Assembly: GCA_021234155.1 (NCBI GenBank)
Contig: JAJEKV010000004.1
Location: 13,110,716 to 13,174,715 of the forward strand
Origin: Isoetes taiwanensis
Lineage: Eukaryota; Streptophyta; Lycopodiopsida; Isoetales; Isoetaceae
Reading direction: 5' to 3'
DNA length: 64,000 bases
The notes under the pieces are model-generated. The model had not been told where the DNA came from, did not search any database, and saw only the letters and a list, made by a program, of their open reading frames with translations. Numbering within the stretch: the stretch's first letter is position 1; the number at the start of each line of letters is the position of its first letter. Both the position numbers and the translations under genes were made by a program. Of this stretch, positions 34,401 through 47,792 are shown in pieces.

Positions 34401-35334
34401 CACTCTATTGGCGCGACCACGAGTCGTTTTGGTGAGGCTGAGGGGAAAGAGGGGCTAGAGAGCGTGGAAAAGGAGGCTAGAGAGAGAAAGTGGTGAAAAG
34501 AAGGCTAATATTATACAAAAATGGTTGGTGGATAGCCATTGTTAGTCCATAAAAAAAGAGCTAGGTCTAAGATTCGATGGTTTAGATGCTCTTTTTCATG
34601 CCAAGACAAACATGGTTAAGGTTAGGGTTGATAATGCATGTTCTATCTACGGAGGCTGCGCTCATATATGTATGCCTAAAGGGAAGAATCAAAGGCAAAT
34701 GGTATTGGTTTGCAAATCCATAATGTAAGGGCACCGCTTTACGCTAGAAGCCGACTAAAAAAGCGGATAGGGAGGTTGTGTGGCAGGATATATTTATCAA
34801 AATTTGATTAAGACATTAACTACTTTGCAACCCAATATGCCATTTGTCCGGTTTCCAAAGCAATGAATGTCGCGGTCTGCGGAATAAGCGAGCTGTGGTG
34901 ATAGCTACGGGACATATCGATTTCTATAAGAAGCGGTTTTAATTTTTTCTTGCTCCTTTCCAATATGACTATCATTGTTGTTTATTGCTTTTCTATTAAT
35001 TACTCCATATCATGTGGCGGTGAGAAGCATGTGGACAAAGTAAAGCGGTTTCAACACCAAGCCTCCTCCATCTTAGAGGGTAGGTGGACCGGTTCCCAAG
35101 AACAAGGAAGAGGCCGAGTGTCTTTATAAGTAATCCCCGGATCGGACCATAAAGCTTACGTTTACTCTTTCCTAACCTATGTAACATTATTCCTTCCGGA
35201 CAAGCCTTTTTCAGCGACATAAGCTTGTAGCTTTTCTCTCCTTATGTGTGTTATAGCCAAGTTTTTTCTCTCACGAGGATTTTTCTTTAAGCATTTTGTG
35301 GTTTGGAATGCATGGCCAATGTCACCATGCTTGC

Positions 35335-38090
35335 TTTTTTTTTTTTTTTTTTTTTTTTTGGGGCAAGGTTTGTTTTATATTGCATCTATAATAGATACAT
35401 CATAAAAGTATATCCTAGGGGATATATTGAAAAGTCTAAGCATATTGTCCAAAATCATGGTCCTTATAAAATGGATCCATGAACCACACTAAAACAACCG
35501 ACAATATATTGTTTTATCACGGTTTCAATCTGGTATACATAGTTGCACAAAACAACATAACTTGATCATTTCCATGGGTGAATAGCTCAAGATTAGTCGA
35601 GAAAGGTCACGTAGTGTAGGGATCCAGCTATTGTCCTATTCCCAAAAATGTCATTGAGAAGAGTGTCTGGGACAAGCATGCGGAAGTTGGTGAAGTCCCT
35701 ATGACAAGACATGTGTGCTTCTAGTTTATTGCCATTTATGGTAGAGATTGGTAAAATATGGTTTGAGACTATTGAATCTCCATACCTCGGTCCTTTGCGC
35801 ACCTTAAGTTGTTGCTTTTGCATGCACTACTTCACTGTTTAAAGTTGAATGGGAATACTCTCGGTTCAGCTTTAGGTTCATCATCCTTGTTTCTTTGCTA
35901 CTCCCATAGCTCGATCCATGCTTCCAACACATTTAAGTCTCCTCTAGCCATACATGTAGAACATCATTGACAATTGTTATATTAGAGAGAAAATCATGTA
36001 ATCCATAGAACCTTCCAAAACTATTCCATCTTTGGATCATATTTCTTCCCTTTCTTGATTTGTGTACTCTGCGATGTCATTATAATGTCAATGAATGCAT
36101 GCTTCAGCCAAGTTATGGAGGGTGTGGTTATTCATTGGCCACTCTATTTCTATGTAGCCAAATGATCCAACAGCTCAATGTTCTAGTTGTAATTTCAATT
36201 ACTGCTGCTTGTCTTCCCGAAGAGTTAACAATCCTTTGGTAATGCAGGATGCCACGGCTCAAAAATTCTGCTAACCATAAGCATGTAAATACATGATTAG
36301 AGGTTTCTACTTCTCCACATAGGGGGCATTGGTTTGGAATGTGTCTTTGTCATATAAAGCCCTTTTAGTTTGTAGGTAAGATTTGATGTAAGGCTATCCA
36401 TCTAAAAGTTTTGATCTTCTTTAGGGCCATGTAGCACACTTGACCTTTTGCACATATTCACCCAATCTTTCCTCCTCACATACGCCATAGAACACCTGTA
36501 CTCTTGAAGGTTTCAATTGAATGAGAGCCTTATATATGTCTTTAGCGGAAATAAATTTCTTTATTATTCAATTGCCACATCTTTGGAATTGTTGCTTAAC
36601 TCCTCATACTCTCCAATCATTCATCACCAAGTTATAAATCTATTTGTCTAATTCTGATCCTTTGGTTTTATCACAACCTCTTCCCAAGTCATCCATCATC
36701 CTGTGATTCTCAAATCTTCTATTCTCCCTAAACCCCACTTATGCCATTGCATATATTTTTGAGGATGTTTGAGGGCCAAGCATCCCACGATGGCGCAAGA
36801 TCTGGATGCGGAAAAATTGGATCTCTACTTCTTGCATCTATACTTGGTGATGCGTAGCACAATGCATCATTGTTCCATGCCTCTAGCATTCTTTTAAAAA
36901 GGTGTTTGATGTACACGGACACGGTGTGAACTGAAACAAAATTTGAGTCTGGTAATTGGTGTTTTGAGACTATGGCTGCCCTTTGGTAATGACTCTTGCA
37001 CCCCGATTCGCAATTGGAGGCTGGCACAGATGCATGTATAGCCCTCCGGACCATCTTAAGCTTGCCGATTGCGAGCTTGAATAAATATGTCCTTGCATCC
37101 TAGTCATCTTCCTTCTGGGGTTTAATTAAATCACATCCGAGGGCAACTTTGTTGGGAGCCACGCCATATGAATTTCCTTATTCGGCTTCCATTTGTTACG
37201 TAGGAATTCTTATCCCTTACTATAGCGGAGGAAAATAGACATGTGTCTTTGCCAATACTTGACATTGGCAATTTCTACTCTCCACCCAAAGATGGGGTAG
37301 AGGGAATACATAGACAATTTTTCTTGATCCTGCGTCACAATTGGATCCCATAACCCCTACTGATGAACAATTTAGGGATAAGGGGATCCCTAAAATACTT
37401 TATGCTTGAGTTCTGATTCGAACCTTAATTCCTTGCAATCACGAGAATCTGTGAGTCATAAACTAATTGCACTTTTATTCTTATTCAACGAGAATCCTGT
37501 ACTTGCACCAAATTTATCCATTGCCAATAAAATTTTCCTAGACTTTTGATCCTACTTTTTGAGGAAGACAAAATATCATCATACATATTGCATAATGGTA
37601 AAAAGCCATCCCCCACAGAGTTCCAAACTATTTATTTCTCCATCGGTTTGCATTTGCATAATCTTTCTTGTAACCATCTCGAAGCCTTGAATTAAGAATA
37701 AATATGGGGCTAAAAAGGACATCCTTGTCTTACTCCTCTTTGGCATCCCGAATAACTTTGTAGGGTACCATTTAATATAATAGCTGAAGATGCATTGATA
37801 TTAAAAGCTCCATACTTTTTGGTATACCTTATTGGGAGAAACCCATATAAGACGGTATTTACCACCTTTTCAAAGGGAATTGCATTAATTGTGTCATATG
37901 CTCTCTTAAAATCCATTTTGAGAAGCATACATTTTGTCAGAATCTTTTATTCGATTAAACCTTCTACTGCCCCAATATAGTTATCAAATATTTCTACGTG
38001 GTAAGAATCTTTGGATTGACAGGATTTATAGTTGAAGTGTAGGATCATCTTCCAACCTATTTGCCAAGGGAGGCTTCCAGCGAGGGGTTA
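35335..38090 (-). mobile_element. L1-like LINE, 5'-truncated, poly(A) tail (copy A)
   Basis: Counterpart of 59,814-62,610. The poly(A) tail appears as 25 T at 35,335-35,359. Pieces such as LLKMDFKRAYDTINAIPFEK (about 37,890) and QRGVRQGCPF (about 37,715) are legible, but the long frame of copy B is fragmented. Confidence 0.8.
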
Positions 38091-38699
38091 TATTCTTGAG
38101 GGATCTTATCTAGCACTTTATATTTGCGGGATTCATCATAATCTTCTACTTGAGTTTCTAGTATAATAATGTGGACATAGAAGAAAGCTGTGATTATGAA
38201 TTTTGGTTACTCTACGGATGATGAAGGCTACGCATCCGGCATTTGGGTTTGAAATGAAGACAACCTGACCCGGGGAGCTGTAGTTTGAAACCAGGAATCG
38301 CGGGATAGAAGCCTTTACTTTCCAGTATAAAAACCTCCTGTTTTGTGATTAGATCAAGGGCTGTGTGGCCCCTTGATCTACTATTGAAAATTACGGCGAG
38401 AGAGAGCAGTAAAAGGCGGATCTAAATTGGAGGTAAAATGGAAGAGGTAGGTAAAAATCAAGCAAATATACTTTCACTAAAGAGAATCTTGACCCATCCG
38501 CATTTAGTTAGTAGATAAGGTTGAAAGCTCAAACTGAGTTTTACTGCCATATAATGAACCATTGGCTTTAAGACGTAGAATGAATTTAGCAAAGATATAT
38601 AGAAGATCACAATGACATCTTCGAATTAAGGCTCACTCTATCTACATCTATACAAAATTTAAACACGTCTGGGTACATGTTCCAACAGATTACAAGTTC

Positions 38700-39480
38700 A
38701 ATTTTAAGCATTCCTTTATATTCTTCAACATTCTATATGTACTATATTTAGCATTCACAGAAGATTCCCTTAGATTCTCATAGAATTTTCTTTTTGATTG
38801 AGATGCTTACCCGCCATGGCATTTAGAACCTTTCAAAATAATCTATATCTTGGATCGTGCAACATTTTACAAAAACAACTTTTCTATTTTTTAGATTGAA
38901 ACTTACCACAGAGCATCTAGAACATTTTTTCAAGATTTATATTGTATACCTTTATGGGAAACATTTTTAGAACATTCTATTGTGGCTCCTTTTGCAAAAT
39001 CTTAAAAAAAACTCTAAGATTTCATCAAGATCCTTATGTAGATTCCTTATAGATATTATGAAAGTTCCCTTAGATTCAACTAAGATTTTAAGAGATTCTT
39101 TAGACTTATAAATATCTTTCCTAAGATTCTCTTATAGTTTATGAGATTTCCTTAGATTCCCTTTAATTCTCACGGATTCCCTTACATTCAACAACACACT
39201 AGAACATTCCTAGAACTTTTCACAGGATCATGCAGAACTTTCAAAACATTTCTAGAACTTTCACAGGTATTTCCTATTTCACCCACATCCCGGATTCCTT
39301 AGGAACAGAACTTATTAGAACAATTTGGGACTTTACGGAAGTTCTTAAGATTCCTAAGATTCTCTTATATTCCAAAATATTTTAAGATTCTAGTTTCTAG
39401 AACATTCTAGAAGATTTTGAGCTTTCTAGAGAGCCTCCAGACTTTCTAGAACTTTCTTAGAACTATCTAGAATGTATATT
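38700..39480. repeat. TTCTAGAAC / AGATTCCCTTA-rich array (copy A)
   Basis: Same region as 63,180-63,960. Here TTCTGGAA words are often replaced by TTCACAGG, so the regular spacing seen in copy B is blurred. Confidence 0.7.
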
Positions 39481-39507
39481 CTATCTTAATTAGAACTTAT
39501 TACCTTT

Positions 39508-40695
39508 GCAGTGTTTTGAGAAGCATATTAGGTATGCGGTAAAAGTACTGGTCAGAGTAAGTTTAGAATGGGTTGGGGGTTAATGTCGGGGTTAGATCCC
39601 AGCAGCAAAATGTCACCCAAAAGCCTTTCCCTTAAGATTTGTTGAAAATACCCGGGCCGGCATACAATGGGCGTAAGGATCTTGGGGCAAAAGTTATGAT
39701 CAATAGGACGTAGGATATGTAAAGATATCATCTAAACTACGTGAGCCATTACAGGATGCAGGACCGGCAATTAGGGATGGGGATCGCTGGACCCGTGGAT
39801 AAAACACACCTCGGTCCTGGAAACTCCCCGAGCCATGGGCGCGTGGGATCAGTCCCAAGCCCACGCGATGAAGAATTTCCAGGATCCGTGTAATGGGTGC
39901 AGACTCCCATCATCCCCAGGAGCGTGGGGATAGATCCCCGAAACCCGCGTGGTGGGATCACCGGATCAGCGGGATCACGGAAGGCTTTGCTCCAAGAACA
40001 TATGTGCGTGAGATAATAAGCAGCTAAAAGGCGTTTATATGTAAAATGTACGCCAATCTTAGTGGTGAATTTTAAATTATTTTTGGCTCACTTAAGACAT
40101 CTTTTTTTTTTTCTCTTTTGGCCTCCTGCTCCTGGGAATGGGACTCCCCTCTTACTTGAGCAGGCTTAGGCTTACAGAACCTGAAGCAATAATCAATCTG
40201 ATTCTCTTGGTAAATACATAGCCGCTCCATGCAAAAAATTCTTTGTAAGCATGTTTAAAACTTATCAGCGATGCAAAAATTTGTCTGAGACTAGATTGTT
40301 GACTTATCATTTCTTCCAGCTTTTTACATTTTGTTTCTTAACGGGTAGGCGATCACAGCTCCAAAGTGGCTGCTTTTTTATCTCACCCTTGAGGGCAATA
40401 GCATCCTCTTGGAGCTCGTTCTTCTTGCAGAGGTAAGTGTAAAAGCGATTTTTTGTTTTTGTTTTCATCTCACATGCTATAGGTTTTTAGAACAAGGACA
40501 ATGCGCCCAATAAATCATAGAAAACAAATTAGGCCATGGGGTTTCTTCTGCGAGAGGTAAGTATTTGCTTAAAAAGCGAGTTCTTCTATGGAAGGGATTT
40601 TTACATTTCTTTGAACAATATGAACCATTATAAGATTTTTTATAGGGACCACCGTTCTTTGTGAGGAAACTGAAACTTAAGAACCGAAGCAATAA
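39508..40695. other. end of the left contig, not covered by copy B in this window
   Basis: No gene recognised. 39,750-39,990 is GC-rich with GGATC/GATCC words and short inverted repeats (GGGGATAGATCCCC at about 39,926). If the overlap interpretation holds, this stretch should recur beyond position 64,000. Confidence 0.5.
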
Positions 40696-40706
40696 NNNNN
40701 NNNNNN
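40696..40706. other. assembly gap of 11 N
   Basis: Eleven N separate AGCAATAA from CCGAACAAAAGATGG. Sequence directly right of the gap restarts the segment first seen at about 16,168. Eleven is not a usual fixed gap length such as 100; very short runs are typical of optical-map scaffolding when adjoining contigs are predicted to overlap (inference). Confidence 0.95.
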
Positions 40707-41169
40707 CCGAACAAAAGATGGAATCCTATGAAACTACTTTTGAGTTCATATATAGAGTTTGGCATGAAACGATCATCTACATCAAATGGGTGCCTAATTT
40801 GCGCTAAGAGATGAAAACTTGTACATAATGTAAACATCTCACTTTGGGAAGTTCTCGACATAAATTTACAAGTAAAGCAAAACTATATGGAGATTATAAT
40901 GGATCCAAAAAAATTCGTCTTGATATTCATCTCCCCTACCACAAAAATTTAAGACATTTAAAACACATAACTTAGTGCAATCCGACTGGTGTCATGCAAA
41001 GTTTCCAGTAAACTCCAATGCAAATTAAGCCAGTGGAAGACAACTTACAAATTGACCACTTCCGTACCTTCAAATAGATATGCAAAAAGTTAACAAGTCC
41101 AGTGGGAAGACAACTTACAATTGACTAGTTCAGCCTTTTAACCCATATAGAAATTATGTGTTCGAGAAA

Positions 41170-43424
41170 TTTAGATTGCTCCATCTATCGCCCCAACCAG
41201 CCTTTTTTGATATCAAGCATAACATCACCTCTTATTTCCAGAAAACAATACTCTCTATTCCACATTTCTCAGATCCTTTGAACTCAACCCAAAATTTTAC
41301 CGAATTGGCTAAGTTTGTAAATTGTTGTTCTTTCTGAAGATCATTCTTCCTAAAATGCAACCTTTTGCTTAACGCCATTAAGACATACCGGCTTCTCTAA
41401 TACAACCCTCGAGGTATCCTTAATCTCTTTCTAACTTCCTTGCAAACCTTCAACTATCACCACCATGTTGTCATCCAACAATCAAACTCTCGCCATATAT
41501 CTCAACTTTTTTATACCATGCATACATTAATGCAAGGATGATGAGAAAATGGAAGATGATGCCGAAAAATCGATGTGTAGCTACCATACCTAGGCCGGGC
41601 GGAAAAGGCTTATCCTTTATAAACTATCTCTAACAATCACGATCTTGATCTAAGGCAAAAAAATAACATCCACGTAGACCGAAATGCAATATAGAATTGT
41701 CTATATCTTCTTGGTAACAGGTTACTTGCGAGAGAAAGATTTGTACTTCTCCTCTATGATTATGTCCTATATCCACAATAAAGCAAAGATAGAGTATTCC
41801 AAACGGGATGGCACAAATCCATGTTCAGTCCATAGATGTTCAACTATAAAATACTATACTCAAGTTGGTAAGAATTCTAATAAAGTTCAGCTTGTTTGAG
41901 CAGTCAAATAGAGGGAAGTCCAGAAAATACCAAAGAATTGCGACCATTTCCCTACAATGATGTTCTAGTTTATAAAAATTGAGCAAAATGTTTGTAAGCA
42001 CAAAAGTTTGGATGCATTCATATGGCATCTGGATCAACAACTAAAAGGAGATCACATGCAAGATCAATTAACTTAAGGAATGAAGTGAATCAAATTTTCT
42101 ATCGTGATGTAGAATATATCTAGACGCGTTTGATTTTTAGTGCCTCACTTTGTAGACAATTCATATTTGCTTTTTTGCAATTGAAATTTGCATGAATATA
42201 GCGTAAGAACTTTGAAGTAAAACATTTTGAGCAAAAAGGAAAAGCTGCTTGAAAAAATTCTTGAAATGCCTCCCCAATAGTATTAAATGTAGCATCGGAA
42301 TGATCAAGTCCTAACGTTGTAGTTACTTGCACCAAATTTAGGTACTTGAAGCGATAAACTATATGCATTATGAGACATGCAATTATACATACACTTGATT
42401 GAACATTTCAATTCCACAATAATGCGAAAAACAAACTCAAATTACTTACCCCCGGCACCCCAAACCTTAAATGCTTCATGGATGCTTCAATGTTCATTAA
42501 CAATTCAGCATTTTCATCTAAGCAAATCTAGCATACCTAAAAAGATCAGAACACATTTATTAAATTTGAGAATAGAAGAAGGAAGATGATGTCTGAAGAA
42601 AAGAACTTTCAAACTATTTACATATGTCTTATCTTAAACCTTAAGGCACCTTCAATTTTGTAGAAACTTGAGGCCTATTTTTGCTACCTTAATCGAGATC
42701 TATTTTCCAAAACATTTAACCTTGAAAAATAACCTCGGTTTACTAACAAATATAGAGAGAATTTGCAAACAACTACTTTTTTAATCTCGTTTTGCAGAGC
42801 CACCTAACACGAAAATTGGCTTCATAAGTTTTCCTATTATACTATAGAGAACCGGTACTTTGAGCACCTAAGGGATACGCAAAATAGAATTTGTTGTAAG
42901 AAGAAGCGTGATTTCTAGTTAGGTGTTTTAAAGCCGTTATAAGAATGCATATCTTTGGCGTGCAAAAACATGGATGTTAGTAGAGTTGCCTAAAAATGGT
43001 TAAAAGAACTCTTGCTAGATCCATTACCTTGAGGATTGAATATTGTCCATTACGAAGACCCCAAAACATATGGTTGTTAGTGTATACAATCTAACTTACA
43101 AATTGCCAGATCCATAACATAAGAATGGCATGGAAAAACTAAGACTATTCATAAAATAGAGACCAAAGCGACCTTCCCAGCTCTTGTTTTGGTATTTGCT
43201 ATAATGTCGCGGTGGCGGCGAGGATCAAAACCAAAAGAAATACAAATCGAGCGGATGCCTCGGGTTATAGCACTCAAGTGCTTCGTGAACTGCCTAAACA
43301 TGAAACATAAAATGGGTATGCAACAACTTGAAAACACCATGCAGGTTATGCGAACTAAGTAAATACCAACTTCAATCGAGCGATGCATATGCAATAGAAG
43401 AGAATGATGAAAAAATGCACTAAT
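41170..43424. other. error-rich counterpart of 16,621-18,918
   Basis: Holds the copy B versions of the exon-like pieces: SDATFNTIGEAFQEFF near 42,270 (better here than in copy A), LDENAELLMNIEAS near 42,500, and the broken Gln/Asn-rich frame near 43,208-43,424. No gene is callable. Confidence 0.35.
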
Positions 43425-44124
43425 AAGCGGTCGTTCGCGGCTATGGTTAGTTCATAAAACTTTTTATGGCGGCCGGTTCATAAATTTCCCCTACTTTGGG
43501 ACCGTATGGAATGGTGTTTAGGCCATAGCCCACGACCTTCACACAGTCTGAAGCACGAAATTCAAAATGCATCAATAGTGGACGTCAACAATCCGCAAGG
43601 GAAGGGGAATCCGCATGCGGCGTTCCCGGCAACCAACACCATCTTAAAATAAAAGAATATATTAAAATCGACCAAAACCTTAATCCAAAGTTTTTGATTA
43701 TCGAACTAGTCAAGTAACCTAGGTCAATGCAACCTTATGTCAAATACTCCATTAGCCTATGTTGGCCTTAAATTCTAAGTGCAGGTGTCTTTGCGAGGGC
43801 CCTATAAATACTTCTCGAAAAGCATCAAAAACTTTTGGGATTGTTTAAATATTTGGGATACATTTGAGAGAATCTAGAACCATAAAACTTCATGCCTTTA
43901 TTTTTTTGAATGTTAACAATACAAATGAATAGTACATTTAAGATCCACGATCTCAAACATACCAAAGGATTAAGTTTCCATGTGGAATGACAATGCACCC
44001 AATCTACATTTTGTGCACTCAATATTATCAACTGTCTTATCTTTACAATTCGGAACTCATGTCGGCCCCAAAAGCAAATCACAATCAATTTAAAGTAATC
44101 AAGACCCAAATGTGTTTGTCATAT

Positions 44125-44765
44125 TAAGGAAGGAAGGAAGGAAGGAAGTATATTTTAACGTCCGGTGAATAAACTTGACCTATGAGGGCGGTACATGCAG
44201 ATTACAAAGCGGATAAAACCACACCAAAAGACAAATGTTACTATACAATGTCCCTACTCTTTTGGGATGAAAAACCCCACATGGGAGGAAAAACCACGGT
44301 AGTAGGCTCAGATCCCTTGTCCTATAAAGGGATTCTCTGGCCAGTAGAGACTTTGCAAAATGTAGGATCACGAGGCGTGCAACCATTGGCGATGCCGGAC
44401 AATTGATGCACCGGCGGTGCCGTAGAGCATCTAAGATCGGCATGTGTTGCTTTCGGATATGCGTATATGCGGACACTCTTGCGAGCATGGTGCTCATCCT
44501 CTTGTCGCATGTGGCAACAACGGCATATTCTCTCATGTGGGGATTCTCACGCCCTCCATCGTAGTCCAACGACACATCTCAGTGCGAGGATGATGGGACC
44601 TCGTCCTCTGCAGGCAATAACTCTCCGTTTCTTCATAGATATATCGCTTTCAAATCTTGGTGTAGGCCATGTTCCGGTGTTGGATTAACTTGCGTGTGGT
44701 AGTGCTCGCTGTTTTAGGCTTTACGCAGTGGTCGCATCCAGTGGTAGCAAAAGCGCTTTTATAAG
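44125..44765 (-). mobile_element. 5'-truncated LINE C-terminal end (copy B)
   Basis: Counterpart of 19,633-20,285. The AAGG repeats are at 44,125-44,148. The C-terminal frame is fragmented; MRQEDEHHARKSVRIYAY at about 44,500 corresponds to TVEDEHHALQECPAY in copy A, illustrating that copy A is right here. Confidence 0.75.
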
Positions 44766-47670
44766 TAGCACCAAAGGATATATCACCGAGCATTAAAAAA
44801 CAAGCAAGACTTGTTGCTTTATATTTAAGAATCGTAATTTGCTCCCAAAACGGATGTACATATCTTTTGCGAGACATGTATTTATATCTTGACAAAAGCA
44901 AGAGACAATTTACCTTATCCGAGAATAAGGAAATAGAGATAGAGATATGAAAACCTAGATCAAGTACAAAAATAACTTGTATTATTGCCACCATTTGTAG
45001 ATTCTCAAATTTCAAAGCGGTGTTATCTTCAAGTTCCACTTCTATTTCCAATCTCAAGCTCAAATGTAACCTGCTTTGACAAAGGCAAACATTAGGAAGA
45101 AGCCCTACTGCTGACCAACCAATACATCATTAGTCTGGTAGGGTAAAGATGCAAGGGTCAAAAGTACCTTAGGCTTCTCGGTTGTCAACCGATCACCTAA
45201 TGTAGACCTTTTTCCCAAAAGATTGCAGACTTAATAACCATGATCATAATGCCAATAAACCTTATAAGAAATGCGGTTCAGATAGAAATCATAAATTAAA
45301 GGTGTAAAAAAGTCCACATAAACATCCTTGTTCTAACATTAGAGCCCATATCTCAGTAAACTTAGATACAGACATTCCACAGGGTACATTAAAATGCTAA
45401 TGCATGACTAAAAGTCCAAGTGTTGTTTACAGCAATAAAAATATCAGAGGAGATCCATTATGCTATATATAACATGCAATTATATCGTCTATGCTTGAAG
45501 GCAAACAGTTCAGGTCATCTTATATTAGGGCATAAGGGGACCTATGAAGGAAAACATAAGGACAATATCGAATACATCTGATATCTGCCAAGTAAAACCC
45601 ATGCTTTTATATCTAGAATGATATGTGGCCGGAAGAATACTTGAAAATTGATATTTCTGGACCAATAGAACATGTAAGGCCAAAGGATTATCTAAATTGT
45701 ACCAGATGCTTATTTCCTTTATAGCAAGCGAATAAAAGTTCCAGCATCCATTAGCAACAGAGTGCTCATGTGCAAAACTATACTTTCTTTTGAAGAATGT
45801 AAGATCACATCTTTTCAAAGAAAGGAAACCTAAGTGCACTAACAGTGAAAAAATTGAATCATAAGATCATTATACCATAAGGAATAAACTGTAATAGAAA
45901 CAAAGGTCCCTTTACCATGTGTTACCCTACTTTACAACACTAGGATTGGGCACATAATATGTTTGCAATCTTTAATGTTAACTGTGTTCATGTACATTGA
46001 TGAAATCTCAGCTCAACTAAGAAGCTTTTTTCCTTATCACAAAATATCACTAAAGTACCTAGTTTTTCGGTGTGGCGGTTGAAGTATGCTTCATACTTTG
46101 AAACATAAGAACCATAACAAAAGTACACAATGCCATGCCATGCCCTTTATTTGCATATAAGATGCCATGCCTCTGCCTCCTCAAGAACATGCTATGCCAT
46201 AGCGATTGCTATATCTAAGACTTCTCACCGAGAGAATGCAAAGGGATGTCGTGATTGAAAGTATGTGCTATGTTTGCGGGAAAAATAGTCAAGGCAGATT
46301 CCTTATCTAAATATGATCTGGCGAGGAAGATCTTGGCCCGAGGCAAATTTCGCTATGTTAAAAAGCGGCCTCCATCCATAAAGGCAGAGAGAAGAGCTAA
46401 CTTTCGGCTAAGAAGATAAGGTTTTTCCATAGCTATGGCTAAGGAAAAAAGGGTTTTCTCAAATTTTGGCTCAGGCAAGATTACAAGCCACGTGTAAAAA
46501 AAAGGATTAACAATTTAAAACTAGATTTATCTCATAAGGAAACTGATCTGGATCTGCCTGGGTTACTATTAAGTTAACCTCTTATAAATTGCAAGGGATT
46601 ACTACATATATTCCGATGGTTAAACAATATGAACACCATTAGATTATGTCCATTGGTTGGCAATGGTCTTACTTTAAATCCTTCCTATGTCCACCTCCAC
46701 CAACTAAAGCTGAGCAAAGCTGGAACATTTAAAGCTCAGTAGACTTGATACATGAGCTGACTGGATACCCATGCCCCAAGTATAACCAGTGGGGAACAAT
46801 TTAATTAACAAGTTTATAAGATATGCTAACAAGCAGCTTGCGTATATACAAAAAAAGAAAAAGAAAAAGAAAAAACAAATAAACAAGAAAAGGAAGGGGG
46901 AAACCACGGGGCAATAGGCAGGAATGTTGCTATGGGAAGATGTCGATCTTGATTATTTTGCTACATATTCTAAGCGAGGTGCACCACGGACTACCCATGG
47001 GTCGTCGGATTTGTCGATCCTACAACGAGAATCGTATGTTGGGGTCTCACGGGCACCTCTCGTTTTCGCTTTTATAGTTATTTATAATTTGAAGCCTATG
47101 ATTTTGAAATATGAAATCTGATTTAGCCTAAGGTTTTGAGGAATATCGAACCTCTATATGGCTTTTGCCTAAGATTTTAGAATATGAAATACGAGGTTTG
47201 AACCTCCAAATGTCCTAATAAGACTACTTTAATCAATGTACCTTGTGAGCTAATGTGATTATTTTTTATCTTGGATCTATGTTTTGGGTTGCCCCTAGGG
47301 GGGCAAGCCCTTGTTGATGTGGGTTTATGGCATATTCTAGGTATATGTTAGTATATACCAGGAATATGCCAATGACTGCTACAAACTTGCTACAGGCTGT
47401 AAATTGGCGGTGGCCGCTGTTCTTGGGCAGCCATTTAGAAACCGGCTAACTGGTGCTCACCTGAGAATAAGCTAGCATCAAGTCTGCAAGAACTTTAGAT
47501 TACGGCAGTGAAGAGGGTGGGATTTTTCCAGAGTCGAGCATCAGTTCACTGAGACTAATATGTGTTGGCTTCGACAATGCTTTATCATACCTCCCATAGA
47601 TGCAGTAGAGAGGCCCTTTTTAGAGAGCTGGACGACGTGTTTTTTTTTTTGCAATGACAGTTCTAGAAAG
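44766..47670. other. AT-rich stretch, no gene recognised (copy B)
   Basis: Counterpart of 20,286-23,190. Nothing beyond the features mentioned there. Confidence 0.4.
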
Positions 47671-47770
47671 ATGAAGAAGTGCATGTGGTCTCCCAAAAAA
47701 GACGAGAAGCTGAAGGCTTTCGTAACCCAGCAGGAAATTTCGAGGTGGAGGGATGTTCCCCTTCAAGCTG
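47671..47770 (+). CDS. R2R3-MYB-like first exon (partial)
   Basis: ATG at 47,671 opens MKKCMWSPKKDEKLKAFV, followed by TQQEISRWRDVPLQAG, and a GTAAGT donor at 47,771. This fits the first part of the plant MYB R2 repeat ('.WSPEEDEKL...I...G...W..VP..AG'), with the first two of the three spaced tryptophans. The exon ends in phase 1 right after 'AG', the conserved position of intron 1 in plant R2R3-MYB genes. The expected next exon (L.RCGKSCRLRW) is not visible downstream, where a minus-strand transposase-like gene begins 23 bases on. So this is either the first exon of a gene with a very long, transposon-filled intron or an orphan exon. MYB proteins bind DNA in the nucleus. Two acidic residues of the usual 'PEED' are lysines here, which is atypical. 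Confidence 0.55.
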
Positions 47771-47792
47771 GTAAGTAATGTCTTTGTGATTC

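Larger units (their letters stand above)
16168..39507. repeat. copy A of a 24-kb near-identical direct repeat (left contig end)
   Basis: Starting at GAACAAAAGATGGAATCCTA (about 16,170) the sequence is collinear with 40,709 onward, with an offset near 24,535 at the start and 24,490 at the end, up to the window end (matching about 39,507). Order and strand of every internal element agree. Differences are small indels and substitutions concentrated at CAG/CTG. From about 25,445 to 39,507 this copy is the more damaged one: reading frames open in copy B are broken here. Likely an unmerged contig overlap rather than a genomic duplication. Confidence 0.9.
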
